Shown: in pieces, positions 8,044 through 16,390 of the stretch
Position numbering within the stretch: the stretch's first letter is position 1
Layout: each line of letters opens with the position of its first letter
NCBI GenBank assembly: GCA_963747315.1
Contig: CAVVEQ010000013.1
Coordinates: 930,001-994,000, forward strand
Direction: 5' to 3'
DNA: 64,000 nt
From: CAVVEQ01 sp963747315
GTDB taxonomy: Bacteria > Chloroflexota > Anaerolineae > Anaerolineales > Anaerolineaceae
Program-made: the position numbers and the translations under genes
Notes under the pieces: model-generated
Seen by the model: only the letters and a program-made list of their open reading frames with translations
Databases searched by the model: none
Told to the model about the DNA's origin: nothing

Positions 8044-8670
8044 ATGAACAATCCCATAATATCCACCCATCCTTTGGTTGCGCATAAACTCGCCAAACTT
8101 CGCGATAAGAACACGGAACCCAAAAAGTTTCGTGAATTAGTTCAGGAGATCGGAGCGCTTCTTACCTACGAGGCCACCTTAGATCTGGCTCTTATTCCTG
8201 CCAGAGTTGAAACACCCATCACCACCATGAATTGTTACAACCTGAAGGACAAGATCGGCCTCGTACCCATACTTCGAGCGGGATTGGGGATGGTGGAAGG
8301 TGTGTGGGAATTGATCCCGAACGCTGAGGTCTGGCACATCGGCCTTTATCGGGATGAAAAAACACTTAAACCAGTGCAGTATTACAACAAACTACCGCTT
8401 GAACCTACAGTATCAGTTTGTCTGATCCTCGATCCGATGCTTGCGACTGGCGGTTCAGCAACTGCATGCGCCGATCTATTGAAACAATGGGGGGTTCGAA
8501 AGATCAAATTCGTCGGAATCATTGGCGCGCCTGCCGGCATCGAGTTACTCCAAAAACACCACCCGGATGTTCCCATCCACCTTGCTGCGGTGGATGAACG
8601 TCTGAATGAGAAGGGATATATTGTCCCCGGTCTGGGGGATGCGGGCGACCGGCAATTCGGTACCGGGTAG
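8044..8670 (+). CDS. upp: Uracil phosphoribosyltransferase
   Basis: The protein (208 residues from ATG 8044) matches Upp along its length: VPILRAGLGMVEG, HIGLYRDEKTLKPVQYYNKLP, the PRPP loop LILDPMLATGGSA, and C-terminal DERLNEKGYIVPGLGDAGDRQFGT. It makes UMP from uracil and PRPP for pyrimidine salvage. An in-frame GTG at 8035 is possible, but AAGGTG then serves as a well-placed ribosome site for ATG 8044, which I prefer. The gene stands alone, with its own promoter, and ends 2 nt from convergent moaA. Confidence 0.96.
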   Translation: MNNPIISTHPLVAHKLAKLRDKNTEPKKFRELVQEIGALLTYEATLDLALIPARVETPITTMNCYNLKDKIGLVPILRAGLGMVEGVWELIPNAEVWHIGLYRDEKTLKPVQYYNKLPLEPTVSVCLILDPMLATGGSATACADLLKQWGVRKIKFVGIIGAPAGIELLQKHHPDVPIHLAAVDERLNEKGYIVPGLGDAGDRQFGTG

Positions 8671-8672
8671 AA

Positions 8673-9658
8673 TTATCCACCGATCTGCATCATACAACGG
8701 GCGACGGGCGCCAGGTTTCGGTCAAGCTCGTGATTTTCCGGCTTAATTTCCATCGAACGGTATAGCAGTGGTCGGATATCACCACCCGCTCTTAGCGTTG
8801 GTAACAGCGGTACTTCCACATCGCTCAACAAACAAGGACGCAGGTTGCCATCGGCAGTAAGCCGCAGGCGGTTGCAGTTTTCGCAGAATGATTCGCTGAG
8901 CGGATTGATTAATCCGATTGTTCCTTTTGCATTCGGAAAGGCATACATCTCTGCAGGCCCAGTCCCGGTTTTCATCCCCACCGCTTGCAATCCCTCCGGT
9001 TCGAGCAGTGCTTTTACCTGGGAAATTGGCAGGAACATCTCCTGCGGGTCCGGAAAACCCTCACCCCATTTTTGCTGGTTTTTTACCGGCATTAGTTCGA
9101 TGAATCGGATCTCCCAGCGATGGTCCCTGCTCAATGCTGCCAACTGGCGGATATCCCCATCGTTCACGCCTTTCAGCAGTACCATGTTCAGCTTGATCGG
9201 GTTCAGTCCTACTTCTTCAGCTTTTTGCAAGCCCTCGAATACACGATCAATTCTCCCCCCCGCGTTATCTTTGAGTATTTTTCGGGATCCATCGTATCGA
9301 GACTGACATTGATCCGTTGCAACCCCGCGGTTTTTAAAGCCTCTGCCTGTTCTGCCAGCAGGATGCCATTTGTCGTCAGACTTATATCCTCGATTCCCGG
9401 GATGACCGAGATAATTTTTACAAGATCTGCGAGGTTCCTTCGTACCAGCGGTTCGCCGCCAGTGAGCCGCACCTCGCTGATCCCCTCCCCTGCTGCCACG
9501 CGGATGATCTCCCCGATTTCTTCGTAGCGCATAATGGATTCGTGCGGCTGCCAGCTTACCCCTTCGGATGGCATGCAGTATACACACCGCAGGTTACACC
9601 GGTCGGTGACAGAAACGCGTAAGTAGGTGATCCTCCGATTACATCGGTCGACTAGCAT
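8673..9658 (-). CDS. moaA: GTP 3',8-cyclase MoaA, interrupted by a frameshift in a G run
   Basis: Two overlapping frames together make one complete MoaA (~328 residues). The first (9658 down to about 9250) has the radical-SAM cluster motif CNLRCVYC and RLTGGEPLVR; the second (about 9255 to 8673) has the C-terminal cluster Cys residues (FCENCNRLRLT, then RPCL) and the terminal Gly-Gly. They join at a run of seven G (minus strand, about 9254-9260): one more G restores TRGG-RIDRVFEGL. MoaA converts GTP to 3',8-cyclo-GTP in molybdopterin synthesis. A missing base in the consensus is likelier than decay, since both halves are perfectly conserved. A TATAAT (9678-9683, minus) lies 19 nt before the start. 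No other moa or moe gene is in the window. Confidence 0.88.
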
Positions 9659-9713
9659 CAGATTTATCCGGATTGTGATTATACCGCAATGAATAAGACA
9701 TAATTTATCTTAT

Positions 9714-10469
9714 TTAGGGGTATCCTATCAATTTTTCCAACACTGATCTGAAACCCCACACAGGAAGAAGCAGGAGGACATGTACAACCAGGCTGACCGA
9801 AAAAACCATGACCAGATCAAGGATAAATGGGTTGATAAAGGGCAACAAGGTGGTTTGCATCCACCCACCCGCGCCTGCCACGATCAGGAGAGCCATCAAA
9901 CCCAGAAAGATCAGGAATACCGGCAGCCAGGAGCTTCGGTCAGACTCCGATGGAAGCATCATGCTGCTGATGGTAAAGACCAAATAGAACCATATCCAAA
10001 AGCCAGAAACCTGATAAATATCGGATACCGACTTCCAGAACACCTGCATATCCCCAATCCATAACAACTCTGCTAAACCCTCGGCATGCCAGAATGTTGC
10101 CACGATCCAACCGGTGACCAAGCAGCCGGTTATCAAAGGGGCAGCCCCAATCAGGGAATCACGGAACCAATCCGTTTTTTGTGTTTCCACGTACCCTAGG
10201 CGTAACTTGCCATTGGGCAAATGGCGCGGGATGACGGAAAATCTTCCTGTTGGTACCCGCAGGATTTTCGCCATTAACCAGTGACTGGTCTCGTGCACCA
10301 GGATTCCCGGGAAAAAGAGAATATAAAAAAGAAAATCGGCAGAATTATCCCGGCGGAGGATCAGAAAAAAAAGGAGCTTCAATTCCCGGTGCAGCTTTAC
10401 CTGGATAAAGAAAAAGGGCAGCATGCAAAGTAGCAGCCACCCCAATTCCTTGATTCCTGGTGCAATCAC
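9714..10469 (-). CDS. M50-like membrane zinc metalloprotease
   Basis: The 251-residue protein is almost wholly hydrophobic with about six predicted membrane segments. HETSHW at residues 59-64, at the end of a membrane helix, is an HExxH zinc motif placed as in site-2-protease (M50) enzymes. I do not see a clear C-terminal NPDG-like motif, the usual third zinc ligand region, nor a PDZ domain, so assignment to M50 rests on topology and HExxH. The substrate is unknown. Its ATG overlaps the stop of tpiA by 4 nt, so the two are translationally coupled. A short AT-rich inverted repeat follows the stop. Confidence 0.65.
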   Translation of the reverse strand: MIAPGIKELGWLLLCMLPFFFIQVKLHRELKLLFFLILRRDNSADFLFYILFFPGILVHETSHWLMAKILRVPTGRFSVIPRHLPNGKLRLGYVETQKTDWFRDSLIGAAPLITGCLVTGWIVATFWHAEGLAELLWIGDMQVFWKSVSDIYQVSGFWIWFYLVFTISSMMLPSESDRSSWLPVFLIFLGLMALLIVAGAGGWMQTTLLPFINPFILDLVMVFSVSLVVHVLLLLPVWGFRSVLEKLIGYP

Positions 10470-11224
10470 TTGATGGCGGCTCTTACAATTGCTAGGAAAT
10501 CCGCCACTTTCAGGCTGGCACCGCCTACCAGCGCTCCATCGATATCAGGCTGGCCAAAGAATTCGGCTGCGTTCGCAGCGTTTACAGATCCACCGTATAG
10601 GATACGCACACCCTGGGCAACTTCGCGACCGAAAAGTTTTTCCAAGGGCTGACGGATGGATTCCAGGATGACCCGGTTGGCACCCTCTCCGGAAGCAGCT
10701 TTACCGGTCCCAATCGCCCAGACAGGTTCATACGCAATGACGATCTTTGTGCCCTGCTCTGCTGTGAGGTCCTGCAAACCTTCCACAACCTGCCGGGAAA
10801 CGACCTCGTGCGTTTTTTGAGATTCGAATTCAGAAAGCGTTTCGCCGACACAAACTATTGGAACCAGCTCATTACCCAGAGCAGTTTTAACTTTTTTATT
10901 CACCATGGCATCGGTCTCTCCGAACATTGCGCGCCGTTCTGAATGCCCCAGAATCACGTATTTGCAGAATTCCTTCAACATACCTGCCGAGATCTCGCCG
11001 GTATATGCACCTGCGGCTTCCCAGTGTAAATTCTGGGCTCCCAGTCCGATGCCGGTCCCAGCCAGCACCGCTGAAAGGGTCATTATTCCGGTGAATGGTG
11101 GACATATCACCCTCTCCACCTTATCCATTTTCTGAAGCTCCGGCAGCATCTCGACTACAAGCGCTCTTGCTTCTTCGGTAGTTTTGTTCATCTTCCAGTT
11201 ACCTGCAACAAACGGCTTACGCAT
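10466..11224 (-). CDS. tpiA: Triose-phosphate isomerase
   Basis: The 252-residue protein has the diagnostic TIM motifs: substrate Lys in AGNWKMNK, catalytic His in LGHSERR, catalytic Glu in AYEPVWAIGTG, and the phosphate-binding LYGGSV and GALVGGASL. It interconverts dihydroxyacetone phosphate and glyceraldehyde 3-phosphate in glycolysis. I chose ATG 11224 because GGAGG lies 6 nt upstream; an upstream in-frame ATG at 11236 lacks one. The gene lies between the kinase and the membrane protease, which overlaps its end. Confidence 0.97.
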   Translation of the reverse strand: MRKPFVAGNWKMNKTTEEARALVVEMLPELQKMDKVERVICPPFTGIMTLSAVLAGTGIGLGAQNLHWEAAGAYTGEISAGMLKEFCKYVILGHSERRAMFGETDAMVNKKVKTALGNELVPIVCVGETLSEFESQKTHEVVSRQVVEGLQDLTAEQGTKIVIAYEPVWAIGTGKAASGEGANRVILESIRQPLEKLFGREVAQGVRILYGGSVNAANAAEFFGQPDIDGALVGGASLKVADFLAIVRAAIK

Positions 11225-11243
11225 TGAATCCTCCATGAATTTA

Positions 11244-12991
11244 TTAATATCGGGTGAAAGGGTATATTTGTTTTGCTAGGGCACGCACCCAATCCGGCAG
11301 GGCAGGATCTTCCAGCATGGGTTCAATAATATTTCTGGCATCGGTTTTCGACCCTGACTTGACCAGGTATTCGGCCATTACGAGCTTGAATTCGGGGAAA
11401 TCGGCCTGGATGGATGGATCCTGACCGATCTGTTTCAGCGCATCTCCTGCCCGGTTGGGATCGCCGAAATTTAAATCGTGACGCGTTGCCCCGATCCGGA
11501 AAAGCGGGTCGGCTGAATTCTGTGACCAGAAATTCGCCAGCGTTCCGATCCTCCCCGGCTTTGAATACAACCTCGCGGATGTGTGGATTTTCAGCAGGGT
11601 CCCCTCCGGTTACCTGGTTTGTTTTCCATATCAGAAAAGCTGCCGGCAACCAGGCATCATGCGCATAAAAATATTGCTCAGCCTGGCCCAAAATCCCAGG
11701 ATCCATTTTGGCGTAATTCATGCTTTCGGATAATAATGCCTGCATGGAAACCGGGTCATCATGCTGCCAATAGAGCATTGCCTTCAACCAGGCTGCCTGT
11801 GCCGCCCGGGCATCACCCGTTTCCCCCGTGGAAATTGGGACAACAACCTCGACGGGAGGCTTGGTCGCTGGCAGGCAGGTTGGGAGTAGGTTCAGGCTTG
11901 ATTTTGGATGCGATCACACCGATCATGGCAAGCAGTGCCACACCAGCCAGGATCCCGCCTCCAATAAATAACCATTTCCGTGGGATGGATATCTTCAGTT
12001 TGTGTTTCGGCTGGCTTGTCTTCGAACCACGTAGGAAGGATTTTTGTTTTGGAGATTCAGCAATATTTTCGATCACAGGCAGGCTGCTCTGGTAGGCAGA
12101 GGAAGCTTCCTGCCTGGCCATTTTTTCAACCGGGAGAGCGGTCTCAGCAACTTGGGTGCCGTCCAATTGCCGTATGGCGCCGCGGAATGCGCGGACCATG
12201 GTATTTACATCCTTGTACCTGTCTGTTGGATCTTTTGCCAGGGCTTTTAGCAAAACCCGCTCGATCGATTCAGGACAGCTTGGATTTAAAATTGATGGCA
12301 AGGGAAGTGGTGTATATATGTGATCGTGTATGATTGCAAATGGTGTATCCGCGTTGAATGGAACCTGTCCAACCACCATTTCATAGATCAGCACACCAAA
12401 GGAATAGATATCTGTGCGGTAATCCAGGTTGGGGCTGGAGGTTGCCTGTTCGGGGGAAATATATTGAGGTGTGCCGATCATCTGGTCACTGGTAAGCGTC
12501 GTAGTACTCACCTGGGCCATTCTGGCAAGACCAAAGTCCGTCAGGTAGACCTTTCCTTCCTTGGAGATCAGCACATTCGACGGCTTGACATCCCGGTGAA
12601 CAATACCCAACTCGTGCGCATAAGTCAGCGCGGATCCGACATCCTCGATAATTGGAAGCATTTCCCTGTAAGTTGGGCGGAATTTCTTCAGCTTTTCTTT
12701 TAAGGTCACCCCTTCGATATACTTCATCACCAAGTAGGGGCGACCTTCTTCATTGGAGTAATCGAAGATTGGTACGATGTGGGGATGATCCAGTTTTGCG
12801 ACCACCAGTGCTTCCCGTTGGAAGCGCTCCAGGAAGGTGGGATCCTCCGTGAACGCGGTATGCATTACTTTCAAAGCCACGTACCTGTCCAGGGCAGCAT
12901 GGTATGCCTTGAACACCGTAGCCATTCCCCCCTGGCCTTGCTGTTCAATTAATAAATATGTTCCTACATAATCATTTACCGCGAAAGGCAT
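11244..12991 (-). CDS. PASTA-less Ser/Thr protein kinase with membrane segment and repeat-like C-terminus, two frameshifts
   Basis: The N-terminal ~270 residues are a Hanks-type kinase: glycine loop GQGGMATVFKAY, VALKVM, catalytic HRDVKPSNVLIS, DFGLA and the APE-equivalent SPEQAT. A linker and one membrane segment (about residues 342-365) follow. The frame then breaks near 11870 at a TGCC tandem repeat: another frame carries LPATKPPVEVVVP and continues into alpha-helical, TPR-like sequence, which breaks again near 11550 before a last frame ends at 11244. Read through, the protein would be ~580 residues: cytoplasmic kinase and extracytoplasmic helical sensor. Both breaks may be consensus errors, though a genuine truncation after the membrane helix would still leave an intact kinase. 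A GAGG site precedes the ATG. Confidence 0.8.
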
Positions 12992-13020
12992 CCATTCCTC
13001 GCAATTTAATATTTTACCTG

Positions 13021-14526
13021 TTAAACAACATTAGCGCTCTCTTCGTGCGAAACAGGGGGTCTTAGCTTCTTATGTATCCTATCCCATAAGCTGACCGAAG
13101 CAACAAAATAAAAACCCAGGGCGCTGCCACCCAACCAGGGAAATAAATATTTTCCTGAAGTAGGCCAGAGAATAATAAGCGAAAGGATCAGGTAAGTTCC
13201 CATCGCATATTCTCCAAGGATGAATAGATCCAGGACCCGACGTTTTCCTTTATCATATGCCCGGCCGATTCGCGGATCCACCCGCGTTGTGCGAATGAAA
13301 GTACCACCTTTGCCGCGGTGAACCCCGCCCGAGATCACAGAAAGGGCGCAGATGAGCGAGATACCCACGCCGATCAAGAACTCGGTCGGCATCACCCGTG
13401 CCCGGTCAAGTAATCCCGGTGCGTGCTCGGTTTTTGCAAGCATGAAAAGAAGTACCGGACCGATACTGGCCAATCCCGCCCACCAAAATATATTGAGAAA
13501 TGGCTGGCTCCATAAGCTGATTGGAAGGACCAGGAGCAGCAAAAGAATACCAAGGGGGAAAGTCAGGTAACTCAGCAGGTGGATCATTCCGAAGTATTTC
13601 TTTTTGAATGGCATCCGCGCCTTTGGGAGCTGACTCATTAATTTTAAAGCCACCTGCGCAGTGCCTTTGCACCAGCGGTATTGCTGAAGTTTGAAATCAT
13701 CCAGCTCTTGGGGAACCTCGGCAGGAGAGCGCAGGTTGACCAGGTATCGCCCCTCCCATCCGGCGAACTGCGAACGGAAGGTCATATCTACGTCCTCAGT
13801 CATGGTATCCCATTGCCATCCGCCCGCCGATTCAATGGTTGCTACGCGCCAGATACCGGCAGATCCGTTGAAACCCATGATCAAACCTGAAGTTGACCTG
13901 GCAGATTGCTCCACTACAAAATGGCCGTCAAGCGTCAGCCCAGCCATCCGCGTGACCATATTGTGTGAATAGTTAATATGATCCCATCGTGTTTGCACAA
14001 AGCCGACCTTCGGGTCGTTGAAAAAAGGAATGGTTCGCTTAAGCCAATTCCGGGGAGGAATGAAATCCGCGTCGAAGATAGCTGTGAATTCTCCCTTGGC
14101 GTACTTTAACCCGAAGGAGAGATTCCCGGCTTTGAACCCATACCGGTCTTCACGGTGAAGATATTTTATATCCACTCCCTGCCTGCGGTATTTTTCAACC
14201 AGGCCAATCAGCAAATTCGTGGTCCAGTCGGTTGAATCATCCAGCACCTGGATCTCGAGCTTATCCTGGGGGTAATCGAATTGGGTGACCGCCTTCAGGA
14301 TCCTTTCTGCGAGGTAGCGCTCATTAAAAATTGGTAATTGCACCGTTACGTGAGGCCATTCCTGCGGAGGTTCTGGTGTCTGTAAGCCCCAGGCTTTTTT
14401 CCAGTTCCGCATGTAAATGACCGCGCTGACAAGGAAATTCGTACCAATCAGAAACAAGGAAACCGCGCAAATCGCATACGCGATTTCAACAGGTTTTAAG
14501 AGGATGGATTGGAGAATATCTGACAT
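13021..14526 (-). CDS. Membrane GT2 glycosyltransferase, cellulose-synthase-like
   Basis: The 501-residue processive-type family 2 glycosyltransferase has an N-terminal membrane helix, then VTVQLPIFNE, VLDDSTD, FDADF (the DxD), the acceptor TED motif, and QQYRWCKG (Q-x-x-R-W). Four or five C-terminal membrane helices follow. This arrangement is that of BcsA/CslA-like enzymes making beta-linked glucan or mannan and exporting it. No PilZ domain or partner subunit is present, so the product is open. A TATAAT on the minus strand (14568-14573) lies about 40 nt upstream. Confidence 0.85.
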   Translation of the reverse strand: MSDILQSILLKPVEIAYAICAVSLFLIGTNFLVSAVIYMRNWKKAWGLQTPEPPQEWPHVTVQLPIFNERYLAERILKAVTQFDYPQDKLEIQVLDDSTDWTTNLLIGLVEKYRRQGVDIKYLHREDRYGFKAGNLSFGLKYAKGEFTAIFDADFIPPRNWLKRTIPFFNDPKVGFVQTRWDHINYSHNMVTRMAGLTLDGHFVVEQSARSTSGLIMGFNGSAGIWRVATIESAGGWQWDTMTEDVDMTFRSQFAGWEGRYLVNLRSPAEVPQELDDFKLQQYRWCKGTAQVALKLMSQLPKARMPFKKKYFGMIHLLSYLTFPLGILLLLLVLPISLWSQPFLNIFWWAGLASIGPVLLFMLAKTEHAPGLLDRARVMPTEFLIGVGISLICALSVISGGVHRGKGGTFIRTTRVDPRIGRAYDKGKRRVLDLFILGEYAMGTYLILSLIILWPTSGKYLFPWLGGSALGFYFVASVSLWDRIHKKLRPPVSHEESANVV

Positions 14527-14615
14527 TAATAGGGATTGCTATGGAAGATGATTAAATACTTTTGAAAATTATAGCGTATTTCCAAACGTCCGATTGTCCC
14601 ACGTACTTGGGACGA

Positions 14616-14644
14616 TTGACATGACTTATTGTTGAGGGTAATAT
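14616..14644 (+). promoter_or_regulatory. Strong sigma-70 type promoter of the RNase P RNA gene
   Basis: TTGACA (14616-14621), exactly 17 nt, then TAATAT (14639-14644). Initiation about 7 nt later falls on the 5' strand of the RNase P P1 helix. A GTCCCA/TGGGAC inverted repeat (14596-14613) lies just upstream of the -35. Confidence 0.85.
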
Positions 14645-14651
14645 AGTTTCA

Positions 14652-15025
14652 CCCCAGGCCAAACAGGGGATCGCGGCAGGTTTTATTCTGCCGAGGAAAG
14701 TCCGCACTCCACAGAGCATCCCGCCGGATAACATCCGGGATGGAGCAATTCACCGGATAGGGCCACAGAAACATACCGCCCCGCAAGGGGTAAGGATGAA
14801 ACGGCGGTGTAAGAGACCACCGGCGACGTCAGCAATGCGTCGGCCAGGCAACCCCCGGGAGGAGCAAGGTCAAGCAGGGGCATTCAGCGGCTCGCTGGTC
14901 AATGCCCCGGGTGGACCGCATGAGCTGCCTGGTAACAGTCAGCCTAGAGAGATGATCCCAACCGGCCAGCCGTCCTCATGGATACCCTGGTTTGGAACAG
15001 AATGCGGCTTATCGTTTGACCTGGG
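14652..15025 (+). ncRNA. rnpB: RNase P RNA (bacterial class A)
   Basis: The conserved core is plain: GAGGAAAGTCCGCACTCC after the first helices, GCCACAGAAACATACC, the GGTAAGGATGAAACGGCGGTGTAAGAGACCACCGGCG-type region (about 14787-14827), and a 3' end with AGAATGCGGCTTATCG. The first 13 nt (CCCCAGGCCAAAC) pair with the last 13 (GTTTGACCTGGGG) with one mismatch, forming P1, which fixes both ends. The RNA is the catalytic subunit that matures tRNA 5' ends. The protein partner gene rnpA is not in the window. Confidence 0.96.
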
Positions 15026-15037
15026 GGATGAGATTTT

Positions 15038-15582
15038 TTAAAACGAGATCAATTTCATCACTTCAGCCCCTGCCAGGGCGAAGCCGATCATTTTTAGCAC
15101 CTTCCCCAGCCAACACCAGATAAGAAATCTCCAAAGGGGCATTTTTAATGCACCCGCGATGATCCCCCCGCGTCAAAAAACGGATTCGGGATCAAGGCCA
15201 GGAAGAAAATGGTGATATCTCCATATTTTTTCATCCAAAGGGTGATCCTGTCATACCACACACGGTTTTCGATCACCGCCTGCCCGCTGAAACCGGCCAT
15301 GTAACCGGTTATCTCCCCCAGCGCCGCCCCGGTGCCAGCCGCAACCCCCACCCAGAAGGGATTGAAAACAGTCCCCATCAACGATGTGATCAGGATGCCC
15401 GGTACAGGCAGGATCAGGGTCGCATTTGCCAGGAATGAAAGTACCACGATCCCCGGGTATCCATAGACCTGGATATCCTTTAATTCGTCACGGTTAATAA
15501 AAAGAAAAATTGAAATAACCAGTACAAGGAGGAGGGAAAGGATCCGCAGAATTGTGACCCTGCGGCTGCCTTCTTGTTTCAA
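15038..15582 (-). CDS. VTT-domain (DedA/SNARE-associated) membrane protein, frameshifted in a G run
   Basis: About 180 residues, with a membrane helix at the N-terminus and the VTT core LPVPGILITSLMGTVFNPFWVGVAAGTGAALGE read in parts along residues 58-91. The frame as given stops at 15145, just after LIPNPFFDAGG. Adding one G to the run of six at 15163-15168 restores IIAGALKMPLWRF and a last membrane helix ending in KLISF at 15038. This completed C-terminus is typical of the family, proposed proton-coupled lipid or small-molecule transporters. The start is TTG at 15582, overlapping the udk stop (TTGA). Confidence 0.8.
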
Positions 15583-16223
15583 GCTTCCTCGTCTTCGTGT
15601 TTGAGTAGTGCTTCCACCCTGGCACTGACGATGTCGAGGGCGACGGAGTTAAATCCCCCCTCAGGGATGATGATATCGGCGTAACGCTTGGATGGCTCCA
15701 CAAACTCCAGGTGCATCGGCCGAACTGTACTCAGATATTGATGTACGACCATTTCTGTAGACCGCCCGCGCTCCTGGATGTCGCGGGTAAGACGTCGGAT
15801 GAAACGAATATCAGCATCGGTATCCACAAAAATTTTAATATCGAAGAGCTCTCTCAACCTTGTCTCGACGAAGATCAGAATGCCTTCCACGATGACCACC
15901 CGCTGTGGATTCACGCGGATCGTTTCTTCGGTACGGGAGTGACGGGTGAAATCGTATACTGGCAGGTCGATGGGCCGCCAGGATTTGAGTGTGTTGATGT
16001 GATCGATCAGCAGCTCGGTTTCGAGAGATTCCGGGTGGTCAAAATTCACTTCCGCGCGCTGGGTGGGAGGCAGGTTCGAGAGATCCCGGTAATATGCATC
16101 ATGGGGAAGATAGGCGATACGGTGCGAGCCAACCTTATCCAATATGACATTCGCAACCGTTGTTTTCCCGGAGCCGGAGCCTCCGGCGATTGCAATAACG
16201 AGGGGTGGAGTTCGTGGGGACAT
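15579..16223 (-). CDS. udk: Uridine kinase
   Basis: The 214-residue protein has the P-loop GGSGSGKTT (residues 14-22), YLPHDAYYRDLSNLP, NFDHPESLETELL, PVYDFTRHSRT and VEGILIF, all as in Udk. It phosphorylates uridine and cytidine for salvage. The mRNA is probably leaderless: TATAAT ends 6 nt before the ATG and no ribosome site is present. The downstream VTT gene overlaps it by 4 nt. Confidence 0.95.
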   Translation of the reverse strand: MSPRTPPLVIAIAGGSGSGKTTVANVILDKVGSHRIAYLPHDAYYRDLSNLPPTQRAEVNFDHPESLETELLIDHINTLKSWRPIDLPVYDFTRHSRTEETIRVNPQRVVIVEGILIFVETRLRELFDIKIFVDTDADIRFIRRLTRDIQERGRSTEMVVHQYLSTVRPMHLEFVEPSKRYADIIIPEGGFNSVALDIVSARVEALLKHEDEEA

Positions 16224-16229
16224 GGAAAA

Positions 16230-16235
16230 ATTATA
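16230..16235 (-). promoter_or_regulatory. -10 element of udk, leaderless arrangement
   Basis: TATAAT on the minus strand with 6 nt (all pyrimidines) to the udk ATG at 16223. Confidence 0.6.
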
Positions 16236-16272
16236 ATTCGGTTCCCCGCAATCTCATAGTAGAATGTGACTG

Positions 16273-16345
16273 AGCCACCGGTGGGATTTGAACCCGCGAC
16301 CTGGCGTTTACGAAACGTCTGCTCTACCAGCTGAGCTACGGTGGC
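16273..16345 (-). tRNA. tRNA-Thr (anticodon CGU)
   Basis: A 73-nt cloverleaf: acceptor GCCACCG/CGGTGGC, D arm GCTC-AGCTGGTA-GAGC, anticodon loop TTCGTAA with anticodon CGT, and T loop TTCAAAT. The discriminator is U and CCA is not encoded. It decodes ACG. Two A-C oppositions occur, 28-42 in the anticodon stem and 50-64 in the T stem; the fold is otherwise complete. Confidence 0.93.
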
Positions 16346-16390
16346 GTGGCTGGGATTATAACCGGAAGGATTGAAAATCCGCAAGAAACC

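Noticed and set aside
8673..9587. Separate gene for the C-terminal half of MoaA
   Set aside because: Its first ~90 codons are out-of-frame translation of the N-terminal half, and no start signal exists; it is the other side of a frameshift.
14596..14613. GTCCCA/TGGGAC repeat as a terminator
   Set aside because: No T run follows, and it abuts the rnpB -35; at most an operator or chance repeat.
16346..16390. GT4 start at 16346
   Set aside because: It would add 15 residues directly next to the tRNA with no family similarity; the fold starts at ATG 16391.
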